Positions 1 through 9,817 of a stretch of 22,282 bases of DNA are shown here, one piece after another; position 1 is the stretch's first letter, and each line of letters starts with the position of its first letter. The translations under genes and the position numbers were made by a program. The notes under the pieces are model-generated. The model had not been told where the DNA came from. It saw only the letters and a list, made by a program, of their open reading frames with translations, and ran no database searches. The stretch is taken from the NCBI GenBank assembly GCA_903772945.1, contig CAICTM010001813.1, positions 1-22,282 of the forward strand, read 5' to 3'. The stretch is from Seminavis robusta. Taxonomy: Eukaryota > Bacillariophyta > Bacillariophyceae > Naviculales > Naviculaceae.

Positions 1-333
1 CACAGAACCTAGTCCTGAATTTCGACTGTTCTTTGCTTAAGCCTGGCCCCGGCTGGCTTCCGTAGATAATTTCCCTACTCTAAACCCCCCCTATATACTA
101 ATACCGTATGGATTAGACAGAGTGGGATGGCTCTGCTTCGCGCTTAAGCTCGCAGAGCTGCGGAAGGTGTGAGTGAGGCGAACAAGCGGAATAGCTGAAG
201 TGCATGAACGGGTGCAGCCAACCATCCATCAACCCCCAGAACACCAACCACACTACGGAGCCATTCAAAGTTGAAACAAGCATCTACTACCATTAGTTTG
301 CTAGCAACCAGGAGGAGCTAGTTAGTCAGAAGC
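1..333. other. 3' flank of the LRR receptor gene, no gene seen
   Basis: No convincing coding region is visible. The stretch lies downstream of the minus-strand LRR gene, whose TGA stop is at 334-336, so the right part probably holds its 3' UTR. Bases 56-85 resemble a 30-base segment at 8418-8447 (see the repeat entry). Confidence 0.6.
56..85 (+). repeat. Dispersed 30-bp element, copy 1
   Basis: This 30-base stretch, with core GATAATTTCCCTACTCTA, matches 8418-8447 at 26 of 30 positions without gaps. Both copies sit just downstream of protein genes (the LRR gene on the minus strand, the C2 gene on the plus strand), but in opposite orientation relative to those genes. It could be a fragment of a short interspersed or MITE-like element. 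Its nature is unknown. Confidence 0.45.
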
Positions 334-3300
334 TCAGCAAAATGCGTACAGCGGATCACAGTACACGAGAGACTGGATGGCCTCAACGGAACCATCAGCT
401 CCAAACAGAATGTCAACAATGACTTCAGTGAAGGCAACCTCATTGTCTTCAAATGAATACAACACTGTTTGATTGGATCCTGTCAGACTGATCCATCCAT
501 CACCAAAGGAGAAACCATCACCCCAGCTGTCTGAAACTATTAATTTGAAAGCTGTGCCAGGAGTGATGGGAAGGATATAAGAGTACAGTGAAACTGGGAG
601 TTCTAGTGGGCCGCTGGATTGCTCCAGAGTGACCCATGCATCACTCGTGTTTGTTTTTTGCTGCCAGACCCACTCTGTATGGTTTTGATACCAATCTGTT
701 CGGATGTTGAGCACAACTGTTTTCAAATCATCATCATGGGGAAATCTCCCAGGGAAGTCCAAACTATTTTGCAGGTCAGCACATGAGGATACTAGTGTCA
801 CATTGGCAGAACAGTCACACCACAAAAAGGAACAGAGGTGATCAGGAACAGTTCCAGAGAACTGATTCCCTTCCAGTCTCAACCCCATGGAACCAGTCAG
901 CTCTTGTGGCAGTGTTCCTGTCAGGCTGTTGTTCTGGAGATGACACCTCCACAAAGCAGTCAAGGAACCAAGAGAGCTGGGAATTGTACCATTCAGATTG
1001 TTTCCAGCAAGGTCCATCGCTCCTAAGGAGGCGAGAAGTCCAATATCATTTGACAGAGTCCCACTGAAGGAATTACTCGATAGGGAAAGCCACACCAAAT
1101 TTGTCAGTAACAAGATCTCTTCAGGAAGTTCTCCTGTCAACTGGTTGAATTCCAAATAGATCTCTTCCAGAGAAGTCGACAACCCCAACTCTGAAGGGAC
1201 TTGGCCAGTAAAACTGTTTAGAGATAAATCAAGAAAGAACAACGTTGTCATATTGGAGAGCTCTGCAGGAATTTGGCCAGTCAAATCATTGGAAAACACC
1301 GAAAGGATACTCAAAGAGGTCAACAGTCCCAACTCTGAAGGTAGTTGGCCGGTGAAATAATTCTCGGTAAGCCGCAACTCTTCGGTCAATGAGGTCAACT
1401 GCCCAAGCTCCGTGGGAATTTGACCTGACAACCGATTGGTATGCAGTTCCAAATCTGCCAGATTGGTCAAGAGTCCCATCACTGTTGGCATTTCGCCGGA
1501 TAGCTGATTCTCAAACAAATACAGCAAAGTCAGAGAAGTCAAGAGTCCGAGCTCTGTTGGAATTTCACCAGAGAATAGGTTTGCACGCAACTTCAGAGTT
1601 TCCAGAAGATCCAATTGTGCAATCTCTGTTGGAACTTTGCCTGTCAAGAGATTTTCTTCAAAGTCCAGCCATTTCAATGTCGTCATTTCAAATAATTCAG
1701 TTGGGATCAAAGCTGAAACTGATCCGCTGATCTTGTTCCAGCCCAAAGCAAGGTCTGACAATGAAGTAAGAAGTGTGATCTCAGGTGGGACAAATGGTGC
1801 AAGGCCAGCAAGCTGCAGATCCTCAAGGTGAAGGTTCGTGACTTCCCCCTGCTCATTGCAAGACGGTACAAAATACTCGTCAGACCAGCGAAAAAATTCT
1901 CCTTCCCAGTAAGCACCAAATCCACTGGAAAACCATAAGCACTCTTCCCTTGAGTCATCCAACCACTCTGCTCGGATGGGTTCATACCAATGCTCTCCCT
2001 CAAAGGCATAGAAAAAGGTAGCCAGAGAAAATAGTGTGTTTTCCTCCATTCTGGTAAGTAGGTGATGTTTCGGTGCCTTGACAGCCATTGCTGGGCTTTC
2101 CACTGGGGCGTCCCAAAGGTACGAAGGTTTTCCATAGTGTAGTTTGGGAGATTGGTCAACAGCAAATCAAGAGACCCAGATGGTGCTAAAGAGGGTGCAC
2201 CCGATGGTTCCGTGGAACGGTAGACAATAGGCATCCCGGTCAATTCGCCTGTCACAATTTTGGTCTTATTTCCTCTGAGGATCACTCCAAGGACGATCCC
2301 AACAATGATGCATGCAGGGATTGCTAGGCAGCAAGCGCATCCAAGCCATAGATTCTTTGCTTGATGGTTTCCTTGTTGTTCGTGAGGGGAAACCTTAACT
2401 GGCAGTGCCTCTTGTCGCGGTGGACGAACACTGTTAACTGGGCGTGCTTCCACGAGCCCTCCACCCTGACCATCATAAACGGGAGCAAGAGAACCACTGG
2501 AAATTGCATTCGGGTAATGATTGCTCCATGTAATGGACCCGCATCGGTTACTTTCTGTGAAATCTGGCCCGGCAGCTGCATACGCCCCTGGATTCGACTC
2601 TCTCTGTACAGCGCTACCTCTTTGCAGCCCAGGAGACTCTGTCGGTTCCGGTACGTGTGCGTGTGATGGCCTGCTCTCAATATCCCATTCCTGTATAATT
2701 CGGCTTTCTTGCTGGTCTTCCTCTTGGACTCCCTGTTCTGACCCATTATTGGCGGCTGCTGCTGCTGCTCCGCCTTTTCGTGGAGAATTGTCTCGAGATC
2801 GGGGGCATTCCTTCTCTTTCCCACCAGCAAAGAAATCAAGATGGCCATTAGGATTGCCTTGTGTCTTTCGATACTCATAATTCTGTTTCCTTGACTTCTC
2901 ATCACAATCGGCCAATAAAGTTGTATGGATGAGTGTGACGGCTTCTGATGGTGATGCCGGAGCCGAATGCGAGATTCTAGCCTCGCCACTAGCTGCAGCA
3001 TAAACTTGTCCGGTATCGTCTCCTGCTTCTCGAGTTCCAGAAGGACTGCCATCTGTATTTCGATACTCAAAATTCTGTTTCCTTGACTTCTCATCACAAT
3101 CAGCCAATAAAGTTGTATGCATTAGTGTGACAGCTTCTGATGGTGATGCTGGGGCCGAATGCGAGATTCTAGCCGCGCCACTAGCTGCAGCATGAACTTG
3201 TCCGGTATCTTCTCCTTCTTCTCGAGTTCCAGAAGGACTGCCGTCTGCTTTTCGATACTCATACTTCTGTTTCCTTGACTTCTCATCACAATCGGCCAAC

Positions 3301-3659
3301 AAAGTTGTATGCATGAGCGTGGCGGCTTCTGATGGTGATGCTGGAGCCGAATGCGAGATTCTAGCCGTGCCACTAGCTGCGGCATGAACTTGTTCGGTAC
3401 CTTCTCCTGCTTCTCGAGTTCCAGAAGGATTGCCTTCAGTCTCCTGATCTCTCGTTTGTTTTCTACTTTCTTCTGAGCCACTTGCGAGTTGGATGCAATC
3501 CGCATCTAGTGGTAGTTCGTCAGGGGAATGAGCTTCTGCAGATCCTTCTCTTGTAGCCGGCAGCTCGGGTCCAACAGTATTTTCTTCTTGAGTTCCAGGA
3601 TCTGCAGTATTTCTCTCCCCTGCTCCTTGATTGCAGTCTTTGCCGTTGCTACTCTCCAT
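334..3659 (-). CDS. LRR receptor-like membrane protein, one frame break
   Basis: Diatom-type LRR receptor without a kinase, read here as one gene of about 1,108 residues. In order: a disordered N-terminus with three 64-residue repeats (residues 76-267), a hydrophobic segment at about 437-462 taken as the single membrane anchor, a proline/serine linker, an LRR cap helix region (FSLATFFYAFEG, then ECLW), about a dozen 24-residue plant-type LRRs (LxxLxLxxNxLTGxIPxELGLLTSL) at about 633-943, a Cys-rich cap (CSFLWCDC), and a C-terminal domain with SDSWGDGFSFGDG. No signal peptide is seen, so the N-terminus is inferred to be cytosolic and the LRRs extracellular. The start at 3659 opens the long frame. 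That frame carries the sequence through LPEWRK near 2040; the LRR part continues in another frame. Family spacing between LPEWR and FSLATFF is one base short, so a one-base loss fits best. Ligand unknown. Confidence 0.85.
2859..3434 (-). repeat. Three tandem 192-bp coding repeats
   Basis: Three head-to-tail copies of 192 bp encode 64-residue units in the N-terminal region of the LRR protein. Each carries SGTREAG, AAASG, ARISHSAPASPSEA, TTLLADCDEKSRKQ and EYRK. Spacing is exact: the CCAGAAGGA landmark recurs at 3037, 3229 and 3421. A partial fourth unit begins at the 3' side (GNPNG). Copies 2 and 3 are most alike, suggesting recent unequal exchange. The unit is rich in Ser, Ala and charged residues and is predicted to be disordered; no known domain is recognised. 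Confidence 0.92.
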
Positions 3660-4114
3660 CTTCTTCTTGATAGACTACCTGGTACATACAATCATGCAGG
3701 GATAAACCTGGAAATTGTAATCCGGTTCGGTACAGTCGTACCATGTACCATGTGCCGCGATCATGCTCCGAGAGTTAGTTGCCTCCAAGTCGCAAACCGC
3801 GTGCAGTAGATGGGTAACTGAGGTAAACATGGGGTTATGGCTACCGTATGTATTACTCTAAATATTTTTTTGCAATAATAATTATATATACCACATCTAC
3901 CTCAACTCCATGATGTACCGGTACGATGGGACACGTACCGGTACGCTGTTCCCGCGACAGGCTATTTTAATAGTAGGGTCACCTTTTGTGGAAATGCAGA
4001 ACGTTAACCGAATGCAACAATTTGCTCTGGGTCCCGGATTAACGGTTTTCTTCTAGGAAACCTCTCCCTCATTTTTCTCTCATTTTTGCATTTTGGCACC
4101 TCTCTCCTTGGCAA
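3660..4114. promoter_or_regulatory. Divergent promoter region between LRR and C2 genes
   Basis: The 455 bp between the two divergent start codons must hold both promoters and 5' UTRs. It contains an AT-rich tract at about 3860-3892 and two perfect copies of GTACCGGTAC (3915-3924 and 3935-3944). Their starts are 20 bp apart, about two helical turns. No established diatom promoter element is assigned. Pyrimidine-rich sequence precedes the ATG at 4115. Confidence 0.5.
3915..3944. repeat. Paired GTACCGGTAC palindromes
   Basis: Two identical 10-bp perfect palindromes at 3915-3924 and 3935-3944 are separated by a 10-bp spacer. Arrangement and location in a divergent promoter suit a dimeric DNA-binding protein. 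The same word also occurs at 15601, 16264 and inside a coding region at 20951, so it may instead be a generally abundant genomic word. Confidence 0.6.
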
Positions 4115-7100
4115 ATGGCGTCCTTCACCGAAGCAACTCCGTTGCTTGCTTCACTCCACAGCACTGGAGAGGAGAAGAAAGAGGACAATGACAACGATCT
4201 AATGATTGATATCCCGCGCCGCAGCGGCGGTAGCAGCACCAGCGTCCTGGATCGCCTCTCTTTCTTGTCCAACCGAGCAGATGATGTGGACTTTCCGAAT
4301 GTCCCTCCCTTTTCTATTCTGGTCGAAGTGATTGGAGCGAGGAACCTCCATATTGGAGATATGGACAGCAGTTTCATGGAAACATACTGTGTGGTGCAAT
4401 ACGGAACCCGGACGGTCCATCGCACACTTCCCTACCGTGGGAATACAGCCGATCAAACCGGCTCCAGGGCCAAACGCTTTGGTCAAGCACTCAAACAAAT
4501 GGTGGTGGATCGGTATTACAGTGACAAGGACGACGGCAGGCAAGAAAAAGCCACTACTCTGTTGAATCCTATATGGACCATTCAGCACGATGCTCTGTTC
4601 AGTATTGATGTCACGCCACGCGACATGGCCAATCACAGAGCTTTGGTCATGAACCTGTGGGCAAGACCCTTGCAAGGCAGCAACAACACGACGCCGACCA
4701 GCAAGCGATCGATACAGCAACAACTACCTACATTTATTGGAAAAATTCGAATACCCGTTCAGGATCTACTGGGTCAATGTCATGAGCAACGAGTCGAGCT
4801 ACCATTGGTGGATGATTTTGACCGAGCAGTTGTGGTTGACGGAGATGACAAGTCATTACTCGCATTTCGCTGTCGGATCGCTTCTCCGGCCGATCTAGAA
4901 CTTACACGATTTTGGAACGGACCCACAACGACCACGCCACGAACAACATTTGTCAATACACAACGAGTCGTCAACGACAATCTATGGACCCAGGCAAAAG
5001 TCATGGAAGAGACGACGAGCCAAAAGGCCGTTCTGGTGACTGAGCTCCCCGAGGACCATATCCAGGGAGCCTTTCTCTCCACAGCAGTTGCCGGGGCCAT
5101 GACACGGCCGGATGGCAGGGTCTGTGTCAAGCCCTGTCCGGATCCTCTATGGGCAAGGCATCAACAAAAGAAACCACCGGCGTCACCCTCCTCTTCTATC
5201 CGTGCGTCGTTGTCGCCCTCCTCTGCCTCCCAAATGTACCTGACTCCCAAAGAACTGAAACTAGAAACTCACAAACCATCTCGGCAGTGGGTTCAGGGGG
5301 GATCCAGGGAAGGATCGCTGGGGCGATTATATGTAGAAATACTGTCCTGTCATGATTTGCCGAATGTCGATCGTGGAGAGACTCTAGGGAACAAGACGGA
5401 TGCCTTTTGTTCCTTGGTGTACGGAGATACCATGGTCCAAACAGATTTGATTGATGATGAACTATCACCGCATTGGATGCCTTGGACACAACGAGCCTTT
5501 GTCTTGAACATGTCCGAGGGATGGCCCAATCCGTACGGGCAATTGTTGTATATTGGAGTCTTTGGCTACAAGCGCAAGCCAATACGGAGACACCGACCCA
5601 TTGGTAGAATCGAGATTCATCCTCTGCATTTTCAGCGGGACACTCTGTACGAACTAGAATACAACCTCTACAAGGACTCTCACAAGGCACATCGCAGAGC
5701 CCAAGGAACAGTTCGGATCCGACTTCGAATCGAAATGGATGACGAACGAGCAGCCTTTTTGGCAAGCTTCAAGTCGGCACTCAATCCACTCAAGCCCAGG
5801 ATACACATCAATGTCAACACCAAGAAAAGTTGGGCCGTGGCGCAATTCACAGCCAGGGGTGAATACAACGATGAAGAAAAGTTCCAGCTGGGTGTGCTGC
5901 AGGGGTACATTGATGAGATCATCCAGGGCTACTTGAGTCGACTGATTTACGCTCTTCGAGATGGAAGTCACTCTCTGATCTTTTGGCAAGCCCACAATCA
6001 GCTACATCTGTCGATCCCGGGTGGTGTCGTCGTCTTTCCGTTGTACTCGCTTCTCACATTTGTCATGGGCTTACTGGTGGTGGAGCATCCACAGTACATT
6101 CTTGGTATTCTATGCTTCGCAGCCAGCCTGTTTCTATTCGCCCAAATGGAGCACCGTAACCGAAATCCATCGCCTTGGAAAAGATGCAATTCCTTTGGGC
6201 ACTACGTGAGGATTCTTTTAAATCAACAACCCATTCGTTTCGAACGCATAGAAGCAAACCAGGGATGGGAAGAAACACAAGCACAAGAATCAGCTTTCAG
6301 AGCACGGGTTGAAAGCGAACGAGAGTTCTTTCAAAAGAAGGAAGCAGTTGAGAAAGAATTGGAAAAACTGGAGCACTCGGCTCACATTGATACCAAATCA
6401 ACCGATCTGATTCAGCTGGAGCTCCTTGTGGTGCTCGGAAAAGTACAAGGGATTATCGGGAGTAAGTGGTTGAAGATATGGTCTGCTGTCGCCTCCGGTG
6501 GGCTCTGCTCTCACTAAATCCAATCAGATATATGTCGCTTGCTAAGATTTGCAGATACCATCATCACATGGGAAGAGAGTGACTTATCATTCCTTCTCAC
6601 TGTAGCGCTTTTTGTCACTGGATCAACTATACTATTCCTGCCTTGGGCCTTTCTTCTCAAATGGACAGGTCGAATCCTGGTCATAGTACTATTCGGTCCG
6701 CAGAATCATCTGATCCATGTATTGTATATTCAGAAGAGAACCAACGACGAACAGAAACTACGGAATCTCTTCAGGCATCGGATCCATCAGGTTAGATGTC
6801 ATCTAGAAGAGATTACAAGGCTTAAGGTTTTTCGTCAGAGTGTCTTTGGAAAATACTCTATTGCTGTCCCCTCCATCCTTTGGACGCCTCACCGCGACTA
6901 TCCAAATCCCACCTCAACTGCCAAGTACCAAGGCACACGAATGCAGGACAATTTACCTGGTAAAGAAAAGATCAAAGGCGCGGCCATTGGGCAGTTCATC
7001 GTTGGGAAGATGATCCCGCGACCTTTGGGAGCGATGAAGGAATGCCGTAACTACTCTATGCAGCAGAAGGAGACAATCGAAAGCATCTTAGCTATGCCCG

Positions 7101-8380
7101 AAGCAAACATAGAAGGCCCAGAACAAACTAAGTCACCCGCGTGTTCTCCGCTAAACCAGATAGGACGTGAATCGAGTGCTTTCCTGGATGCCGGCTTTGA
7201 GGTCGCTGAACTGTTTGACGAAGAGGCACAATACGTAAAGAACGTGTTCAAACCAACCCCCCAGGAAAGCCTTCGCGAGCTTGGGGTAGAGATACGAGAA
7301 GAAGCGACAATGTCCAAAATGTTTCTTCCGGCTTTTCGGTCAGTGCATGACTTTGACGAGTTTGACCAAGACGACGAAAACAGTTCCTCATCCGAAGAGG
7401 AAAGCATCTGTGGTGACAAAGAATCTGCCAATGCCGTAACATCGTGGAAGAATGCGAGTCTGAGTCCAAGACAACACGTGGTTGTTGCCCGGCCAACAAG
7501 AGCTCGCCGACAAAGTGTCGTGGAGCCTGGTGTGGAGGTCACGGAGGAAGAAAGCGCCAGCATAGACAAGGCTGTAGACAAACAATCTGCAAATGTAGAA
7601 ACGGCGAAGACGCTCGACCTGCTGCAACCTGCAACTGCTTCCATATCAAAAGAGGTTCGTCGCCAGAGTGTCGTCGAGCTGGGCGTGGAGGTCACAGAGG
7701 AATTTACTGAAGAGGCGGCTTTTGCGCAGCAATCTTGGAACCAATTCTCCCCCAGCGACCTCGTGTTCCCCGACTTATTGGCTTCCGCGGCGGAGGTCGA
7801 GCATACCAACGAGACTTTAGCGCTGTCTCCGTGCCGACGAGAGCAGGGGTTGAAGATTGAGATCCCGCTATCCGAAAAGAACGACGAAGAGGACCCCTTT
7901 CGATCGTCTCAGTCGATTCCGACTTCTTCTTCGAGTGCACGAAAGTTGCCCAGGCAACAAAGTGACGGTGACATCAAGGTTGACGAGCAATGCGAGCAAT
8001 TGACTCTTTTGTCGATTGTGCCGATACCCACAATTTGGAGTGACCAGATCAATGGGAATGATGATGCAACATCGGCTGGCGAAGGTGAAGCTGAGGACAT
8101 CTTGATGCCACTGCCTGCGGTTGATAGCCCAATCCAACCGAGTGGTACTATTGTCCCTCCTCCACAACACCGGTCGCGCAAGTCAACCTTTCTTGAAGTA
8201 CCTCCACCACAGCCTCCCAAAAGCTCTTCAGTCGAGCAATCCTCAACACAGGTTCCTATCGGCAGTGCTCTAAGGACGTCGGTCTCAATGGATGAGGGTG
8301 AATCTCAGGGGATTGATACGGTTGAAAGCGACGATCGCGGATTCGAAATTGTCGCCGAATGGGTCTCAGAAGATAAGTAA
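4115..8380 (+). CDS. MCTP-like C2 and transmembrane protein, two exons
   Basis: Built from exon 4115-6461 and exon 6528-8380, about 1,399 residues. Two C2 domains are visible: one at about 64-235 (SILVEVIGARNLHIGDMD, with an inserted loop of about 50 residues) and one at about 402-540 (RLYVEILSCHDLPNVDR, later KTDAFCSLVYGD). Some calcium-type Asp residues remain (D82, D84, D419, D429). A hydrophobic hairpin follows at about 635-677, then a charged helix at 720-760, then VQGIIG at the splice joint and another hydrophobic stretch at about 803-840. The C-terminal layout, including the GIIG-to-ITWEESD segment, resembles the membrane region of plant MCTPs, which tether ER to plasma membrane and bind lipids with C2 domains. 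That role is inferred here. The last 550 residues are acidic and disordered, with two RRQS sites (S1112, S1163), and are not typical of MCTPs. A second possibility is an extended-synaptotagmin-like protein. Confidence 0.8.
6462..6527 (+). other. 66-bp spliceosomal intron in the C2 gene
   Basis: The intron runs from GTAAGT at 6462 to CAG ending at 6527. It is phase 1: the A at 6461 joins AT at 6528 to make Asn783, and the second-exon frame then runs open to the stop at 8378-8380. Without splicing the first frame stops at 6517. Joining restores the family-like sequence GIIGN-ICRLLRFADTIITWEE. Length and borders fit diatom introns. Confidence 0.88.
7505..7699 (+). repeat. Degenerate RRQSVVE repeat in the C2 protein tail
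   Basis: Two similar segments, RRQSVVEPGVEVTEEE and RRQSVVELGVEVTEEF, lie 153 bp (51 residues) apart. Weaker relatives lie upstream (DAGFEVAELFDEEA and ELGVEIREEA). RRxS is a typical basophilic kinase site and could also be a 14-3-3 site; this is inference from the motif. Confidence 0.7.
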
Positions 8381-8846
8381 CACTGCGAATACAAGTAGAA
8401 TGCTTCGATTCAACCAAGCTTCCACAGATAACTTCCCTACTCTAGACTCCCTATAGCTAGCTACAAGTACTGTAGTTCTGTTTCCGGTATGATGAAATGT
8501 ACGATTGGCGGCCAAGCTTCCCACGCAGCCGGTACGATATAGGGAGTGCAGAGATTTTACAGGGAAAGGCGAGTTGGGCTTTGCACAAAAGAGTGCGAAA
8601 GATGTGGTTTCTGTCTCCGTTTCAAGCGGGAAAGAAAAGGAGGGAAGCCAATGAATGAAGCAACGCATGCACTTGAGCCGAGTCGTTTCAGTTTCGCCTG
8701 TCTTGAATTCTAAATCGAATCCAATTCCAATCAAATGGATTTCAAAACTGTGCAAAATGCGCTTCAAAAGGAACTACTAAAGCGCTTCGCTTCTCATCCT
8801 GTCATTCTTTCGCCAGTGTTGACTAGTCAGATATTGATGCATTCTC
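8381..8846. other. Intergenic region with inverted and direct repeats
   Basis: Four hundred and sixty-six bases lie between the C2 gene stop and the next start. The region holds copy 2 of the 30-bp element (8418-8447), the 10-bp inverted pair ACTCCCTATA (8446-8455) and TATAGGGAGT (8538-8547), and the direct pair CCAAGCTTCC (8414-8423 and 8512-8521). A short open frame starts at 8735 but shows no recognisable protein features. The right part is presumably the promoter of the 8847 gene. Confidence 0.5.
8418..8447 (+). repeat. Dispersed 30-bp element, copy 2
   Basis: Matches 56-85 at 26 of 30 positions, with core GATAACTTCCCTACTCTA. It overlaps the left arm of a 10-bp inverted repeat whose right arm is at 8538-8547, so a small degenerate inverted-repeat element of roughly 100-130 bp is possible. 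Confidence 0.45.
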
Positions 8847-9449
8847 ATGGTGTCAGAGATTCCACTGTTGACCACACCACCCACGATGACGACACGAACA
8901 ATGGAGGCCCCAGTCGACTCTGTTTTCCCTCGTCGTACCCCCTTTGTGATGGAGGTTCCCCGGCCTGATGTTGAATCCATGAGCCTTGCCAAGCTAATTT
9001 CCAAGAAGGAAGAGATAAAGTCGTTGCTCATAGAATACGATAGGTGGTTCTACGAACAGCACCGTCGAAAGCCCCGAAAACCTGAAAAGGAACGGATACG
9101 ACCTTACTACGAGTACTACCATGCGACAAAGAAACGAATTGCAGCATTGGACAAATGTGGCGGCTTGGATGGAAGTTGGGTGGTCGTCGTCAGTAGCGGG
9201 TCCTCGTACGTTCCTGGAACGAATGTTCCGCAGCGGCGTCGGTATGACATTTTGGCCGAACTGGACGACCTTTCGCAACTCAAAGCAGAGTTGTGCTTGT
9301 TGCGTTCCTCGCTGCGAGTGTTTGAGAAGGATTTCGTCAAGACTCATGGGCGGCAAGTGTCCACGCCTTCGGACATTAAACCAAAACAAAAAGAGTACGC
9401 GAGATACAAGAAGGTGGCGAAAATGATCAAGATGATGGAGGCGCCCTAG
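8847..9449 (+). CDS. Small protein with two FAM13-like helical units
   Basis: A single 200-residue frame with no signal peptide or membrane segment. Two related basic helical units are seen at about 46-100 and 139-196. Each follows the pattern of a charged helix, an aromatic-acidic centre, a short loop, then a Tyr-rich basic helix: LIEYDRWFYEQHRRKPRKPEK with YYEYYHATKKRIA, and LRVFEKDFVKTHGRQVSTPSD with YARYKKVAKMI. This resembles the short conserved coiled-coil-like segment (FExxxxxxxGRxPxxxE/D...YxxYKxxK) of animal FAM13 and related protist proteins, recognised from memory. Molecular role unknown. The two units are divergent, so the duplication is old. The ATG at 8847 is the first in frame; ATGs at residues 14 and 19 are alternatives. 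Confidence 0.62.
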   Translation: MVSEIPLLTTPPTMTTRTMEAPVDSVFPRRTPFVMEVPRPDVESMSLAKLISKKEEIKSLLIEYDRWFYEQHRRKPRKPEKERIRPYYEYYHATKKRIAALDKCGGLDGSWVVVVSSGSSYVPGTNVPQRRRYDILAELDDLSQLKAELCLLRSSLRVFEKDFVKTHGRQVSTPSDIKPKQKEYARYKKVAKMIKMMEAP

Positions 9450-9817
9450 AGCGGAAGGATGACAGATGATCTAGTTTGTACCTTTTCAAAACCTTGCAAG
9501 AGTGTGCGTGGCAGCTAGCCTGGACGTCAAGGAAACGAGCTACTAGTGCTGCGACGTTGATGTGACCCAATAACTCTACTTAGATAGAAACACCCACTGT
9601 GTGAAGCCGTGCATTGTTTGCTGCGTCTTTCCTAGCCGTACTAGTAACAAGCAAGTATGGTAAGGCATTGGCTTCTCGACGAAGCATTCTCCCTTGCCTC
9701 TGCTTCACCGCGTCGAAATTAAAGAATTTCCCCCGCCTTCCACACTTATGCATACCAGTTGCAAACAACTTGTTCCTTTTGTTTGGAAATGATATGATGT
9801 ACATGTAGCTTCTCAAC
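9450..9817. other. Intergenic, perhaps extended retroelement remnant
   Basis: No intact gene is seen. From about 9725 one forward frame reads TCSFCLE, a CxxC pattern, shortly before the recognised remnant starting at 9818. In related retroelement proteins a Cys-rich knuckle precedes the HVxxCP motif, so the decayed element may begin near 9725 rather than at the ATG. Confidence 0.3.

Noticed and set aside
2033..2048. Programmed -1 ribosomal frameshift in the LRR gene
   Set aside because: The frame at this point reads AGG-AAA-ACA, which is not a classical X-XXY-YYZ slippery heptamer, and no strong downstream stem is obvious.
2049..2080. A 32-nt GT-AG intron joining the two LRR-gene frames
   Set aside because: Phase would fit, but the length is far below usual introns and it would delete conserved residues between QQWL and FSLATFF.
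4199..5765. Long minus-strand open frames opposite the C2 gene
   Set aside because: They are shadows of the coding strand; the plus frame has C2-domain sequence and membrane segments.
7051..7809. 252-codon minus-strand frame inside the C2-gene tail
   Set aside because: Ser-rich antisense shadow; the sense frame is continuous with the spliced upstream exon.
9614..9808. 64-codon plus-strand frame with hydrophobic start
   Set aside because: No support beyond an open frame; overlaps a region better read as retroelement debris.
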